A stretch of 64,000 nt of DNA, from NCBI GenBank assembly GCA_044598425.1, contig CP172536.1, forward strand, positions 3,596,001 to 3,660,000. The letters are read 5' to 3'. Within the stretch, counting starts at the first letter, position 1. The number at the start of each line of letters is the position of its first letter. The position numbers and the translations under genes were made by a program. Positions 51,590-60,150 of the stretch are shown in pieces. Source of the stretch: JAEVLT01 sp044598425. Its GTDB lineage: Bacteria > Bacillota > Bacilli > Bacillales > Cytobacillaceae. The notes under the pieces are model-generated. The model worked only from the letters and a program-made list of their open reading frames with translations, searched no databases and was not told the DNA's origin.

Positions 51590-52489
51590 TTACTTTTCTT
51601 CTCTGCCTAAGAAGTAGTTTTGGATCAGCGTCAATATCAGGATAATACCGAACAGTACGAATGCCATTGCTGATGCGTATCCCATTTGCATCGTCTTAAA
51701 CCCTTTATTAAAAATATCTAATACAACGGATAGCGTAGAATTCAATGGTCCGCCGTTTCCGCCGGAGATTACATATACTTGGTCAAATACCTGGAAGGTT
51801 CCAATCATGGACATAACGACATTCAAGAATGTTGTTCTGCGCAATAACGGAATCGTGACATACCAGAGCAATCTCCATCCGCGGGCACCATCCAGCTCAG
51901 CAGCTTCATATACTTCTTCCGGGATATCTTGCAATCCAGCTAAATAGATAATCATAAACTGGCCAACACTCGACCATATGGCCATTAACATAATCGCCGG
52001 CAATGCAAACGTCGGGCTATTAAAGTAGTTTGGGCCATGAATCCCGAAGTTCGCCAAGAATTTATTCAAAAGTCCGTCTGGCTGAAAAATAAACATGAAA
52101 ATCACACTGACAGCTACCGTTGAAGTAACGGTTGGCAAATAATAAGCTACGCGGAAAAATGTTTTTCCTCGAATGTTATTGACAATCAATGCCAAAAACA
52201 GGGCAATAGCTGTTTGAATCGGTACAACACCAAGCGTATATAGGGAGGTATTCCATAACGCCCGCAAAAATTCCTTATCATTAAACAAATTAATGTAATT
52301 TGCAAAGCCAATAAATTTGGCATTTTGCGGATCTAAAAACGAAAACTTGAAAAAGCTGATATAAAAAGCATAGAAAATCGGGCCGATCAAGAAGACCAGC
52401 AAGGCTACAAGAGCCGGCAAAAGAAAAAGGTATCCGGTCATTGCCTGATCAAATTTACTTCGTAAGAGACTTTGTTTTTTTAAACTCAT
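51590..52489 (-). CDS. Carbohydrate ABC transporter permease, MalF-like
   Basis: A 299-residue permease, six helices, coupling loop YEAAELDGARGWRLLWYVTI. The frame opens at 52531, but that first ATG overlaps the arm of a strong hairpin; ATG 52489 (MSLKKQSLLRSKFDQ) gives the usual short basic N-terminus and follows GAAGGGAC. Member of the alpha-glucoside importer. Confidence 0.9.
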   Translation of the reverse strand: MSLKKQSLLRSKFDQAMTGYLFLLPALVALLVFLIGPIFYAFYISFFKFSFLDPQNAKFIGFANYINLFNDKEFLRALWNTSLYTLGVVPIQTAIALFLALIVNNIRGKTFFRVAYYLPTVTSTVAVSVIFMFIFQPDGLLNKFLANFGIHGPNYFNSPTFALPAIMLMAIWSSVGQFMIIYLAGLQDIPEEVYEAAELDGARGWRLLWYVTIPLLRRTTFLNVVMSMIGTFQVFDQVYVISGGNGGPLNSTLSVVLDIFNKGFKTMQMGYASAMAFVLFGIILILTLIQNYFLGREEK

Positions 52490-52518
52490 CTTCTTTTGTC
52501 CCTTCTTTACAAAATCGG

Positions 52519-52557
52519 GTAACAAATGCAAACTTTAAGGAAGTTTGCATTTGTTAC
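52519..52557 (-). other. 17-bp perfect hairpin between binding-protein and permease genes
   Basis: GTAACAAATGCAAACTT pairs perfectly with its complement across a 5-base loop. There is no T-run on the minus strand, so it looks like an mRNA 3-prime-end stabiliser or processing site that keeps binding-protein mRNA abundant, not a classic terminator. Confidence 0.75.
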
Positions 52558-52574
52558 GTTTCATCACATTTTGC

Positions 52575-53816
52575 TTATTTTGATTGCTGTTCAACGGTTT
52601 GTTGGGCTTGTGATAATACCTTCGATGGTTCTACACCTTGCAATATACCTTGTTCTGTTGCTTTATTTATAGCATCTACGAAGTTTTGTCCATATGTTCC
52701 GAATTGGTAAGGAACAGCTTCCTTCACACCGTTTACAAATGCTTTATATTCTGGGTTTTTGCCTAAGAATGCTTCTTGTTGGCTGACCCTTGCAGGAATT
52801 GCAAGTCCTGATTCTGCTGTCATTTTCTGAGCTTCTTTTCCAGTTAGGAAGAACAATAGTTTTGCAGCTGCATCCGGATTTTTCGTTGATTTTGCCATTG
52901 AATAGCTAACAGTATAGGTCATGTTTACGCTTTTACCATTTGCAGATGGAAAATCAGCTATTCCGTACTGTAGATTTGGTGCAGATTCTTTCAAAAACGG
53001 AATGACCCAAGCCCCTTCCAAAGCCATGGCAACTTTGCCTTGCGAGAACGGAACTCCGGCCCAATCGCCGCCTAAATCCTTAGGTGTAACTAGATTTTTC
53101 GCTTTCATATTGTCAATAAAAAACTTCAAGCCTGCTTCATTTGCTTTATCATCCAATGTAACTTTATTTGCCGAACTGTCGTAATAGCTGCCGCCAAAGT
53201 CTTTCACAAGCGGATAGTAACGGGCAACGTCAATTGGCATAGATAGTGGAGTGATGCCTTTTGCTTTTAATAATTCTGCGTCCTTAATGAGCTCGTCCCA
53301 TGTTTTTGGCGGCTCAGTGATTCCAGCCTTTGCAAATAAGTCTTTATTATACTCAAGCGCCATCGTGTTGTAATCTTTTGGTAAACCATATAATTTATCT
53401 TTCCATTTAAATGCATTTAATGCGGCTGAGGCGAAGTCGCTCGTATCTACTTTTTCTTTTTTAATGTAATCATCAAGCGGAGCTAATACACCTGAGTCTT
53501 CAAGTGCAGGTGCATAGGAAGCATCAACGTAAAAAATATCAGGGGCTGTTTTTGATGCCAGCATTGGCTGAAGCGCTTGCAAGTAATTTCCAGTAATAAC
53601 TTGTTCTGTTACTTTAATATTTGGATTCGCTTTTTCGAATGCTGCAATTTGTTTATCTACTAATTTCTTTTCAGCAGGACTTGATGCCCACATGCCAACT
53701 TTTAATGAAACTTTGCCACCGTTGCTTGCATTATTGCTACCGTTAGAACTGCAACCAGCTAATAAACCTGCACCTAAAACAACAGCAGAAGCGACTCCCA
53801 ACCACTTTCTTTTCAT
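52575..53816 (-). CDS. Sugar-binding lipoprotein of the alpha-glucoside importer
   Basis: A 413-residue CUT1 binding protein. Lipobox GLLAGC (Cys at about 22), Ser/Asn linker, then VSLKVGMWASSPAEKKLVDK, APDIFYVDASYAPALEDSGV and FSQGKVAMALEGAWVIPFLK. First gene of the operon with a GAGGAAA ribosome site; two LacI-type operator cores lie 40-64 bases upstream. The ligand is presumably the disaccharide split by the GH65 enzyme. Confidence 0.92.
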   Translation of the reverse strand: MKRKWLGVASAVVLGAGLLAGCSSNGSNNASNGGKVSLKVGMWASSPAEKKLVDKQIAAFEKANPNIKVTEQVITGNYLQALQPMLASKTAPDIFYVDASYAPALEDSGVLAPLDDYIKKEKVDTSDFASAALNAFKWKDKLYGLPKDYNTMALEYNKDLFAKAGITEPPKTWDELIKDAELLKAKGITPLSMPIDVARYYPLVKDFGGSYYDSSANKVTLDDKANEAGLKFFIDNMKAKNLVTPKDLGGDWAGVPFSQGKVAMALEGAWVIPFLKESAPNLQYGIADFPSANGKSVNMTYTVSYSMAKSTKNPDAAAKLLFFLTGKEAQKMTAESGLAIPARVSQQEAFLGKNPEYKAFVNGVKEAVPYQFGTYGQNFVDAINKATEQGILQGVEPSKVLSQAQQTVEQQSK

Positions 53817-53855
53817 TTCTTTTCCTCCCTTTAAAATATTTATTTTTGAAAACTG

Positions 53856-53880
53856 AAACGTTTTCGAAAAAACGTTTTCG
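53856..53880 (-). promoter_or_regulatory. Double LacI-type operator upstream of the binding-protein gene
   Basis: GAAACGTTTTCG and AAAACGTTTTCG in tandem, 14 bases apart, upstream of the 53816 start; core identical to 50697-50706. They resemble LacI-family or catabolite-responsive elements but lack the full cre consensus. Confidence 0.62.
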
Positions 53881-54006
53881 TAAACCGCTTACATCATTAA
53901 ATATAAACCTCCATACTTTTTCAGTCAATCAATATTTTTTGAAAAAAATATGTACCGTAGATTAGATTACAAAATTTACAATTGACGGATTGCGGGGATT
54001 ACTTCA

Positions 54007-54079
54007 GGGGACTATTGACTGGTTTCGCAAATAAAACTGGGTGGTCATTACTCCCCGGGGGACTATTGACTGGTTTCGC
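54007..54079 (+). repeat. 51-bp direct repeat
   Basis: GGGGACTATTGACTGGTTTCGC occurs at 54007-54028 and again at 54058-54079, exactly 51 bases apart; GTCATTACT also follows each copy, and ATTGACGGATTGCGGGG at 53981 looks like a degenerate third start. The rest of 53881-54208 shows no gene, only a short CTCTTTTTTGAAAAAAGAG hairpin (about 54123-54141). Confidence 0.7.
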
Positions 54080-54208
54080 CAAAATGGACGGACATCTGTC
54101 ATTACTGATAGAATACGTCCCCCTCTTTTTTGAAAAAAGAGTGAAGCCTTTCCAAATAAAAGGCCACCGTTCCCGTTTTAAATATCAAGCGTGTTCTATC
54201 TGTGATCT

Positions 54209-55038
54209 TTAGCTAAATAAGCCTTTAATACAAGTCTCCCCATCTTCCGATAACAACCAGTCAATATAAGGTTTTTGTGTTCTCATTTGTTCTTGCAGCT
54301 CTCAAATAGGGTCTGAAACAAATGACGAGGTACAGACAAAAAATAAACTGCCCGAGCGATCGCTACAGGCAGCAATTCATGTTCAATAGATGATAAGGGG
54401 CCCTAACCTTTTAAAAAATGCTTTCCCAACTCATCGTTATTCTCTTCATTTCGAATAGCCCAAAGAAAATAAGCGATATCCTGAATACGTTCCCCTTTTT
54501 GAAGAAAATCAAAATCAATGATGTATTTTATCTCATGATGCTCATTAAACAATACATTCCAAGGATGCCAATCCCCATGAATTATGGCTTTTGTTAATAA
54601 GCTCTCTTTTGAAAGCCATTGCTCAATAACTCTTTTGTACAATTTTTCGACCTCTATTATTTGAGAAACATCGTGTAATTCCTTTTGATGCTCTTTTAAC
54701 AAATATATACCTTTCTTTAGTACTTCATGGGATGGATAGTTTGACCAAAATGGAGTTGGAACGTCTATTTCACCCGTTAAAGCGTTATGAAACTTTCTAA
54801 GCAGAATACCACAGTAATTAAGATGATCTGCACGGATTAATCCGGAATGTACGTGTATTACATATTGTCCTGATGCAGTTGTAATTTTAAGATTTACATT
54901 AAATAAGCCCCCTAACTCTCCATCCATGCTGACTAACTTGCCAACTTGATACTCATCACAAAGCCGTTCAACTTCAAGCTCAGTGGGGATATATCGAACC
55001 ATGGTGTCTTCTTTTAGCTTTTCTAATATACTTTTCAT
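54209..55038 (-). pseudogene. Aminoglycoside-phosphotransferase-like kinase, disrupted
   Basis: The first 211 codons encode an APH-family kinase: IIHGDWHPWNVLFNEHHE (catalytic loop) and YIIDFDFLQKGERIQDIAYF (metal-binding Asp). Translation stops at TAG 54403-54405, but the same frame continues GPLSSIEHELLPVAIARAVY and FLSVPRHLFQTLFES, and after a one-base shift near 54304 goes on ELQEQMRTQKPYIDWLLSED to a stop at 54209. So a gene of about 275 codons carries one nonsense codon and one frameshift. The truncated 211-residue product keeps the catalytic residues but lacks the C-terminal helices. Confidence 0.75.
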
Positions 55039-55161
55039 TTGGAACTCCTCTCTTTACGTTATGCGAAGTATTCCCTTTAATTACTTTGTTTTTGCTCAAG
55101 CAAGTTTCCGTACCGCATCCATTATCCATTATTATACTATCTACTAAATTATCAAATATAG

Positions 55162-55200
55162 AAAAAGCTGTTGAGAGTACACAACCCCCAACAGCTTTTT
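55162..55200 (-). terminator. Terminator after the YeeE/YedE gene
   Basis: Perfect 12-bp stem AAAAAGCTGTTG/CAACAGCTTTTT with a 15-base loop; T-run on the minus strand follows. Confidence 0.88.
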
Positions 55201-55221
55201 ATTCTTCAGTATTACTTGAAC

Positions 55222-56439
55222 TTATTTATTAGGCAATTTGCAAAGTGGGCGAAGCTTTACGCCAATTATGCTACCAAGCATGGCAGCGATCATCCACGCC
55301 CAGCCGTGAAGACTAAAAGAAGCGACCCCTCCGAAATACGCCCCAATATTACAGCCGAACGCAATTCGTGCGCCATACCCCATTAGGATTCCGCCAACGA
55401 GCAGGCTCAGAACCGTCCGTGCCGGAACCTCACGCCAAAAACGATTCGGCTTACCGCTGAGACCAAGAGCCAATAAAGCCCCAAATATTACCCCAATGTC
55501 CACAACTGTCGTAACATCTCGAAAGATACTGCTGTTCAATGCCGAAGCGTTGGCTGCTGTCTGCCAGTAGCCCCATTCTGTAACCTGTATCCCTAAAGCT
55601 TGCGAAATTTTCGCTCCCCACAGGGCAAATGCAGATGTTACTCCCCAAGGCTTTCCTGAAATATATAGAATAAGAGCATTACCTGCTGCGAGTACAACAC
55701 TTCCAAGAATCAAAGGCCAAGGTCCTTTATAAATCGACTTCCAACCGGCTGTCCAATCTGGACGGAGCGATTCAACATTGCCGTTGCGGCGCTTTTCAAT
55801 ATAAAGCGTCACAACAAATACAAGTGCGAGAAGGATTAGATTGAACAGGAAACCTCCGAGAACTCCAAAGGTTTTGATGAATGAAACGGGTCCAATATTC
55901 GGAGTGGCCATCCACCAAGTAAAATGGGCACTACCTATCACTGAGCCCGCAACAAATCCGACTAGGGTCAGGATTCCCCGAGAATCTCCCCCACCTAAGT
56001 GGTAAAGCGTACCTGAGGCACAACCATCCCCTATTTGCATTCCTATACCGAATATAAAAGCGCCAAACAGAACGGACATCCCGACTGGAAATACGTATCC
56101 AGTGGCCTGATTACCGAAAACGCCTAACATAATCGGAAGGAACAGAAGGTTGGCAATTAGGAACAAAATCATCTGGGCTCGGATACCAACACCACGTCCA
56201 GCGGTCAAGAAAACGCGAAAAGCGCTGGTAAATCCGTAATGGGCATGATACAAAGCCAAACCTAGAATGCCAGCAATCAAATACAAGAAAGCCTGTTTAT
56301 AAGAGACTGTGCTGCCAAGAAATAGAAATCCAATTGCAAAAAGCGCCAATGTGAAAACCGTGATTGGTCTATTTACACTTCTTAAGCTTGGCTTGTGAAA
56401 AGAAGATTTAAGATCTACTGTTGCATTTTGGGTACTCAT
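55222..56439 (-). CDS. YeeE/YedE family sulfur-compound transporter (full length)
   Basis: A 405-residue membrane protein with two homologous halves. The first half has GMQIGDGCASGTLYHLGGGD, the second YGARIAFGCNIGAYFGG followed by SFSLHGWAWM; these Cys loops line the thiosulfate path in TsuA/YeeE. It would import thiosulfate or a similar sulfur compound. GGAGAG precedes ATG 56439; an in-frame ATG at 56454 is less likely. It is a single gene with its own terminator. The operon 60825-57996 encodes the same halves as separate proteins. Confidence 0.86.
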   Translation of the reverse strand: MSTQNATVDLKSSFHKPSLRSVNRPITVFTLALFAIGFLFLGSTVSYKQAFLYLIAGILGLALYHAHYGFTSAFRVFLTAGRGVGIRAQMILFLIANLLFLPIMLGVFGNQATGYVFPVGMSVLFGAFIFGIGMQIGDGCASGTLYHLGGGDSRGILTLVGFVAGSVIGSAHFTWWMATPNIGPVSFIKTFGVLGGFLFNLILLALVFVVTLYIEKRRNGNVESLRPDWTAGWKSIYKGPWPLILGSVVLAAGNALILYISGKPWGVTSAFALWGAKISQALGIQVTEWGYWQTAANASALNSSIFRDVTTVVDIGVIFGALLALGLSGKPNRFWREVPARTVLSLLVGGILMGYGARIAFGCNIGAYFGGVASFSLHGWAWMIAAMLGSIIGVKLRPLCKLPNK

Positions 56440-56454
56440 TTGAATTCTCTCCAC

Positions 56455-56859
56455 CTTTACTTGTTCTTTTTATCTACTTGCTAAAATCTGCAAGAATTTT
56501 TCACGCTCAAATCGTTTTTAAGAGCAATTATGTTGACATTGGCTCCTCCATCATTTCTTTCAATATGATGCCAATTTAAACTTTGCTTCTGCCTGTTTAT
56601 ATTACAGTATTCCAATCGGATTTTCAATAAATATATCTTGCGTAATAATGGAGTCAACACTTTTTATTTACTCGGAAGGTGTAATCTTTCAATTTTTTGG
56701 ATGGCGCTCAGTTTTTCGACTTTGGAGGGGGGGAGGGCGAATGACTTTGGATCGGGATTCGACGACTTTGGAGCGGAAGTTGAATTCGATCCCTCTTCTG
56801 GCTGTACATAAATCGTTAAAAACTTTGACATACTGAGAAAAATAAGGTAAATTATCAAA
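56455..56859. other. Intergenic region with decayed GACTTTGGA repeats
   Basis: No gene recognised in about 400 bases. GACTTTGGA occurs at 56718, 56743 and 56764 within a G-rich stretch (GGAGGGGGGGAGGGCG; GGATCGGG; GGAGCGGAAGTTGAATTC). The last copy ends in the GGAGCGGAAG word also seen in the GC-rich dispersed repeats, so this may be a degenerate relative. Confidence 0.45.
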
Positions 56860-56888
56860 TTGACGAACGTTTTTTTTATTTTTATATC
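56860..56888 (+). promoter_or_regulatory. guaC promoter
   Basis: TTGACG (56860-56865), 17-base spacer, TATATC (56883-56888), about 29 bases before the TTG start. It rules out the in-frame ATG at 56860 as the true start. Confidence 0.6.
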
Positions 56889-56916
56889 TAATATTCGTAT
56901 TTTGGGGGTGTTATTT

Positions 56917-57900
56917 TTGGAAAATGTATTTGATTATGAAGATATACAACTGATCCCTGCAAAATCTGTGGTAAAAAGCCGATCAGAGTGTGACACATCT
57001 GTAACCTTTGGTGGTCATACATTTAAGCTACCTGTCGTTCCGGCAAATATGCAGACAATTATTGATGAAAAGATTGCAATTTTTTTAGCAGAAAATGACT
57101 ACTTTTATATCATGCATCGTTTTCAGCCAGAAAAACGGCTACAATTTGTTAAAGACATGAAATCACGCGGATTAATCGCCTCTATAAGCGTTGGAGTAAA
57201 AGAGGAAGAATATCGGTTCATTCAAGAATTAGCAGAGAAACAACTTTCTCCGGAATATATCACAATTGATATTGCCCATGGACATTCCAACGCCGTAATC
57301 GAGATGATTCAGCATATTAAGAAACATTTACCGCAAAGTTTTGTTATTGCCGGAAATGTCGGAACTCCAGAAGCAGTTAGAGAATTAGAAAATGCCGGTG
57401 CGGACGCGACAAAGGTTGGCATTGGACCTGGTAAAGTTTGTATTACGAAAATTAAGACTGGTTTTGGAACAGGAGGCTGGCAGCTTGCAGCACTCCGCTG
57501 GTGTGCGAAGGCTGCAAGCAAGCCGATTATTGCAGATGGGGGTATTCGTACACACGGCGATATAGCGAAATCAATAAGATTTGGCGCCTCTATGGTTATG
57601 ATTGGTTCCTTATTTGCCGGACATGAAGAATCGCCAGGCGAAACAATCGAAAAAGATGGAAAGTGCTATAAAGAATATTTTGGATCGGCTTCGGAATTTC
57701 AAAAAGGGGAACGAAAAAATGTAGAAGGCAAAAAAATGTATGTTGAATACAAAGGCCCTTTAATCGATACTTTGATTGAAATGGAGCAAGACCTGCAATC
57801 CTCTATTTCGTACGCAGGGGGAAACAAATTAGCGGCCATCCGTAATGTCGACTACGTCATCGTGAAAAACTCGATTTTTAACGGGGATAGGATCTATTAA
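56917..57900 (+). CDS. guaC: GMP reductase
   Basis: A 327-residue TIM-barrel enzyme reducing GMP to IMP with NADPH for purine salvage. The catalytic loop is GIGPGKVCITKIKTGFGTGG with the active-site Cys; the flavin-like phosphate-binding part is IADGGIRTHGDIAKSIRFGA and MIGSLFAGHEESPG. Starts at TTG 56917, six bases after GGGGGTG. The length matches Bacillus GuaC. Not linked functionally to the sulfur genes around it. Confidence 0.95.
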   Translation: MENVFDYEDIQLIPAKSVVKSRSECDTSVTFGGHTFKLPVVPANMQTIIDEKIAIFLAENDYFYIMHRFQPEKRLQFVKDMKSRGLIASISVGVKEEEYRFIQELAEKQLSPEYITIDIAHGHSNAVIEMIQHIKKHLPQSFVIAGNVGTPEAVRELENAGADATKVGIGPGKVCITKIKTGFGTGGWQLAALRWCAKAASKPIIADGGIRTHGDIAKSIRFGASMVMIGSLFAGHEESPGETIEKDGKCYKEYFGSASEFQKGERKNVEGKKMYVEYKGPLIDTLIEMEQDLQSSISYAGGNKLAAIRNVDYVIVKNSIFNGDRIY

Positions 57901-57924
57901 ATGCTTACGTAAGCAGGAGACAAA

Positions 57925-57960
57925 AGATGCTGGCAAAACGTTAGCCAGCATCTTTTTCTT
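57925..57960. terminator. Bidirectional terminator between guaC and the reductase gene
   Basis: Perfect 10-bp stem AGATGCTGGC/GCCAGCATCT, 9-base loop, T-runs on both sides. Confidence 0.92.
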
Positions 57961-57995
57961 TTGTATTTGCAGTATTTTCTATCTCGGATCCATTG

Positions 57996-59282
57996 CTAAA
58001 AACCCTCAATTTTGTATCCACTCGAAACAGGAACTACACATTCCGAAGCAATCTCTCTAACGATCTTCTCGATTGCTTCCGGGCACAGTCCTTCTGTAAT
58101 ACGGTTCACAACCTTTCCATTTTTCATAACGATTATAGCTGGCCCGCCGAAGTGTCCTAAGCGGTTCGCTAAAGTTTCCCCCTTATAAATATCGATCTTA
58201 TCTACTTTTATTTTCCCGCTGTATTTATTTTTCATTTCATCTACTACAGTCATTAATTCACGGCATTCAGGACTTGTCGGATCCCAGCAATATACAAGCC
58301 CCGGAAGCTCCTTCTGCAGCAATTCCTGTTCCACATATTCACTTTCCGCAATATAGCGTTCAGCAGCGAAACCAGCAATTGCGCCGTCTCCAACGGAAGT
58401 AGCCACTTGGCGCAGCCATTTTTCACGAACGTCCCCAGCCGCAAATATTCCTGGTACAGACGTTTCCATTCTTTCATTCGTTTGAATATATCCCTGCTGG
58501 TTCAAAGCAAGAATTCCTTTAAAAATATCCGTATTCGGAATGTAGCCAATAAAGAGGAAACAGCCGTCCACTGGAACAGAGATCTTTTCCCCGGTCTTGA
58601 TATTGCGAAGAATAACTGTTTGCAGGAAATTCTCACCAACAAATTCATCGACAACTGTATTCCAAATAAACTGCATTTTCGGATTGTTCATTGCCTGTTC
58701 CTGGGCAATTTTATTCGCATCCATTACTCCTTCATCATGGATGACCGATACCGTCACTTTCCTGGCAAATTTGGTTAGAAAAATTCCTTCTTCAATGGCA
58801 GCATCGCCGCTGCCAATCACCAATACTTCTTTATCAGAAAAACGGGCAGCATCACACGTGGCACAGAAAGAAATTCCTTTATCAAAAAGAAAATCTTGCT
58901 CACCCTTCGCACCTGTAAGGCGAGGTTTTCCTCCTGTTGCCACTATAACAACCTTCGCTTGGAAATCGACTCTGAATGTCTCGACAATTTTCCGATCTTC
59001 TTCTACGACAATGCCTTTTACATCAGTCAGTTTAATTTTGACATTAAATTTTTTGGCTTGAGCTTCAAACTGTTTCATTAAATCCAGCCCGGTGCTTCCT
59101 TCTGGAAAACCAGGGTAATTTTCAATTTCATTTGTATAGGTTGCGAGGCCGCCAGTTAACGACTTCTCGATCATCAGAGTCTTCAGCTTGGCTCGGCCGC
59201 AGTAGATCGCCGCGGTCATCCCCGCAGCGCCTCCTCCGATGATAACAACATCATATTGTTCTCTTTTTTTCTCCAAACCCAA
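57996..59282 (-). CDS. Thioredoxin reductase-like flavoprotein with C-terminal thioredoxin-fold domain
   Basis: A 428-residue fusion. Residues 8-310 are TrxB-like: FAD motif VVIIGGGAAGMTAAIYCGRA, redox pair FCATCDAARF, NAD(P) motif VIGSGDAAIEEG, and AGDVREKWLRQVATSVGDGA. Residues 330-428 form a thioredoxin-like domain with VYCWDPTSPECRELM (Cys-x7-Cys instead of Cys-x2-Cys) and cis-Pro in GGPAIIVMKNGK. Last gene of the sulfur operon, 13 bases after the YeeE C-half gene. It may reduce persulfides or thiosulfonate on the TusA partner. Confidence 0.85.
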   Translation of the reverse strand: MGLEKKREQYDVVIIGGGAAGMTAAIYCGRAKLKTLMIEKSLTGGLATYTNEIENYPGFPEGSTGLDLMKQFEAQAKKFNVKIKLTDVKGIVVEEDRKIVETFRVDFQAKVVIVATGGKPRLTGAKGEQDFLFDKGISFCATCDAARFSDKEVLVIGSGDAAIEEGIFLTKFARKVTVSVIHDEGVMDANKIAQEQAMNNPKMQFIWNTVVDEFVGENFLQTVILRNIKTGEKISVPVDGCFLFIGYIPNTDIFKGILALNQQGYIQTNERMETSVPGIFAAGDVREKWLRQVATSVGDGAIAGFAAERYIAESEYVEQELLQKELPGLVYCWDPTSPECRELMTVVDEMKNKYSGKIKVDKIDIYKGETLANRLGHFGGPAIIVMKNGKVVNRITEGLCPEAIEKIVREIASECVVPVSSGYKIEGF

Positions 59283-59295
59283 TCCCTCCTAGAGG

Positions 59296-59829
59296 CTACA
59301 TGATCCATTTCACTAAAATTTTGCTGCCGATCCATGCGCCAAGAAATATAAAGATAATAAATACCCAGCCATGCAAGGACAAAGATGCTGTCCCGCTAAA
59401 AAGCGCCCCGATGTTACAGCCAAAGGAGATTCGAGCGCCATAGCCCATCAGCAAGCCTCCGGCAATGGCCACAACAACCTGCTTCATGGATTTAATTTTT
59501 TTAATTTTAAATTGAGATGCTGCCAAAGCGGCGAAAAAAGCTCCCACAATGATACCAAGGTCTGTTAAGGATTCGGCATGGGAAAAAATATTCTCATGCA
59601 AGAGTGCATCCATTTTAGTTCCTTGAAAAAATGCCCAGGTTTCGGGATGGCCGCCTAGCCCTTTCAGGATCCAGGCACCCCAATAAGCAAAAGCAGTTGT
59701 AACGCCCCACGCTTTATCAGTTGATGAGAGCATCAAAATATTAATCAGGCCTAGTAAAAGTCCGCCCAGCCAATACGGCCAGGCATTTTTAAATAATTTT
59801 TTATAAATGGGATGGTTCTGTATTCTCAC
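59296..59829 (-). CDS. YeeE/YedE-like transporter, C-terminal-half protein
   Basis: A 177-residue membrane protein corresponding only to the second half of a YeeE/YedE transporter: PYWLGGLLLGLINILML, DKAWGVTTAFAYWGAWI, and LMGYGARISFGCNIGALFSG followed by TASLSLHGW. It starts at GTG 59829 after GGAGG. The missing first half is encoded upstream at 60151-60825, so the two proteins probably assemble into one transporter. Confidence 0.85.
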   Translation of the reverse strand: MRIQNHPIYKKLFKNAWPYWLGGLLLGLINILMLSSTDKAWGVTTAFAYWGAWILKGLGGHPETWAFFQGTKMDALLHENIFSHAESLTDLGIIVGAFFAALAASQFKIKKIKSMKQVVVAIAGGLLMGYGARISFGCNIGALFSGTASLSLHGWVFIIFIFLGAWIGSKILVKWIM

Positions 59830-59896
59830 AAGAACGCCTCCTTAAAAAATGAATAAAGGGTAAAATTCGTGAAGCACTTCACATTATCCTGTAAAA

Positions 59897-60124
59897 TCAT
59901 TCAACCTTTTCGATATAAACTTCCCATTCGCCGTCATCGACTTCTTCCAATTCAACATTATGCCCTTGCTTTCGAGCCCATTCCGGGACATTTTTCATCG
60001 CACAGCTGTGATCAATTTCAACAACTAAAACATCGCCTGCGGCAAGTTCTTTCATCTTCTTCTCTGCTTTCAAAAGCGGTACTGGACAAGCTTCTCCCAT
60101 ACAATCTAAACGATATTCAGCCAT
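59897..60124 (-). CDS. TusA-family sulfurtransferase
   Basis: A 75-residue sulfur carrier. The persulfide Cys is in MGEACPVPLLKAEKKM, and DVLVVEIDHSCAMKNVP carries a second Cys. TusA-like proteins hand sulfur on from transporters or rhodaneses. It lies between the two halves of the split YeeE/YedE transporter (26 and 67 bases away), which suggests it receives imported sulfur at the membrane, like TsuB for TsuA. Confidence 0.92.
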   Translation of the reverse strand: MAEYRLDCMGEACPVPLLKAEKKMKELAAGDVLVVEIDHSCAMKNVPEWARKQGHNVELEEVDDGEWEVYIEKVE

Positions 60125-60150
60125 TTTCTGTTCCTCCTAAAATTTTCAAT

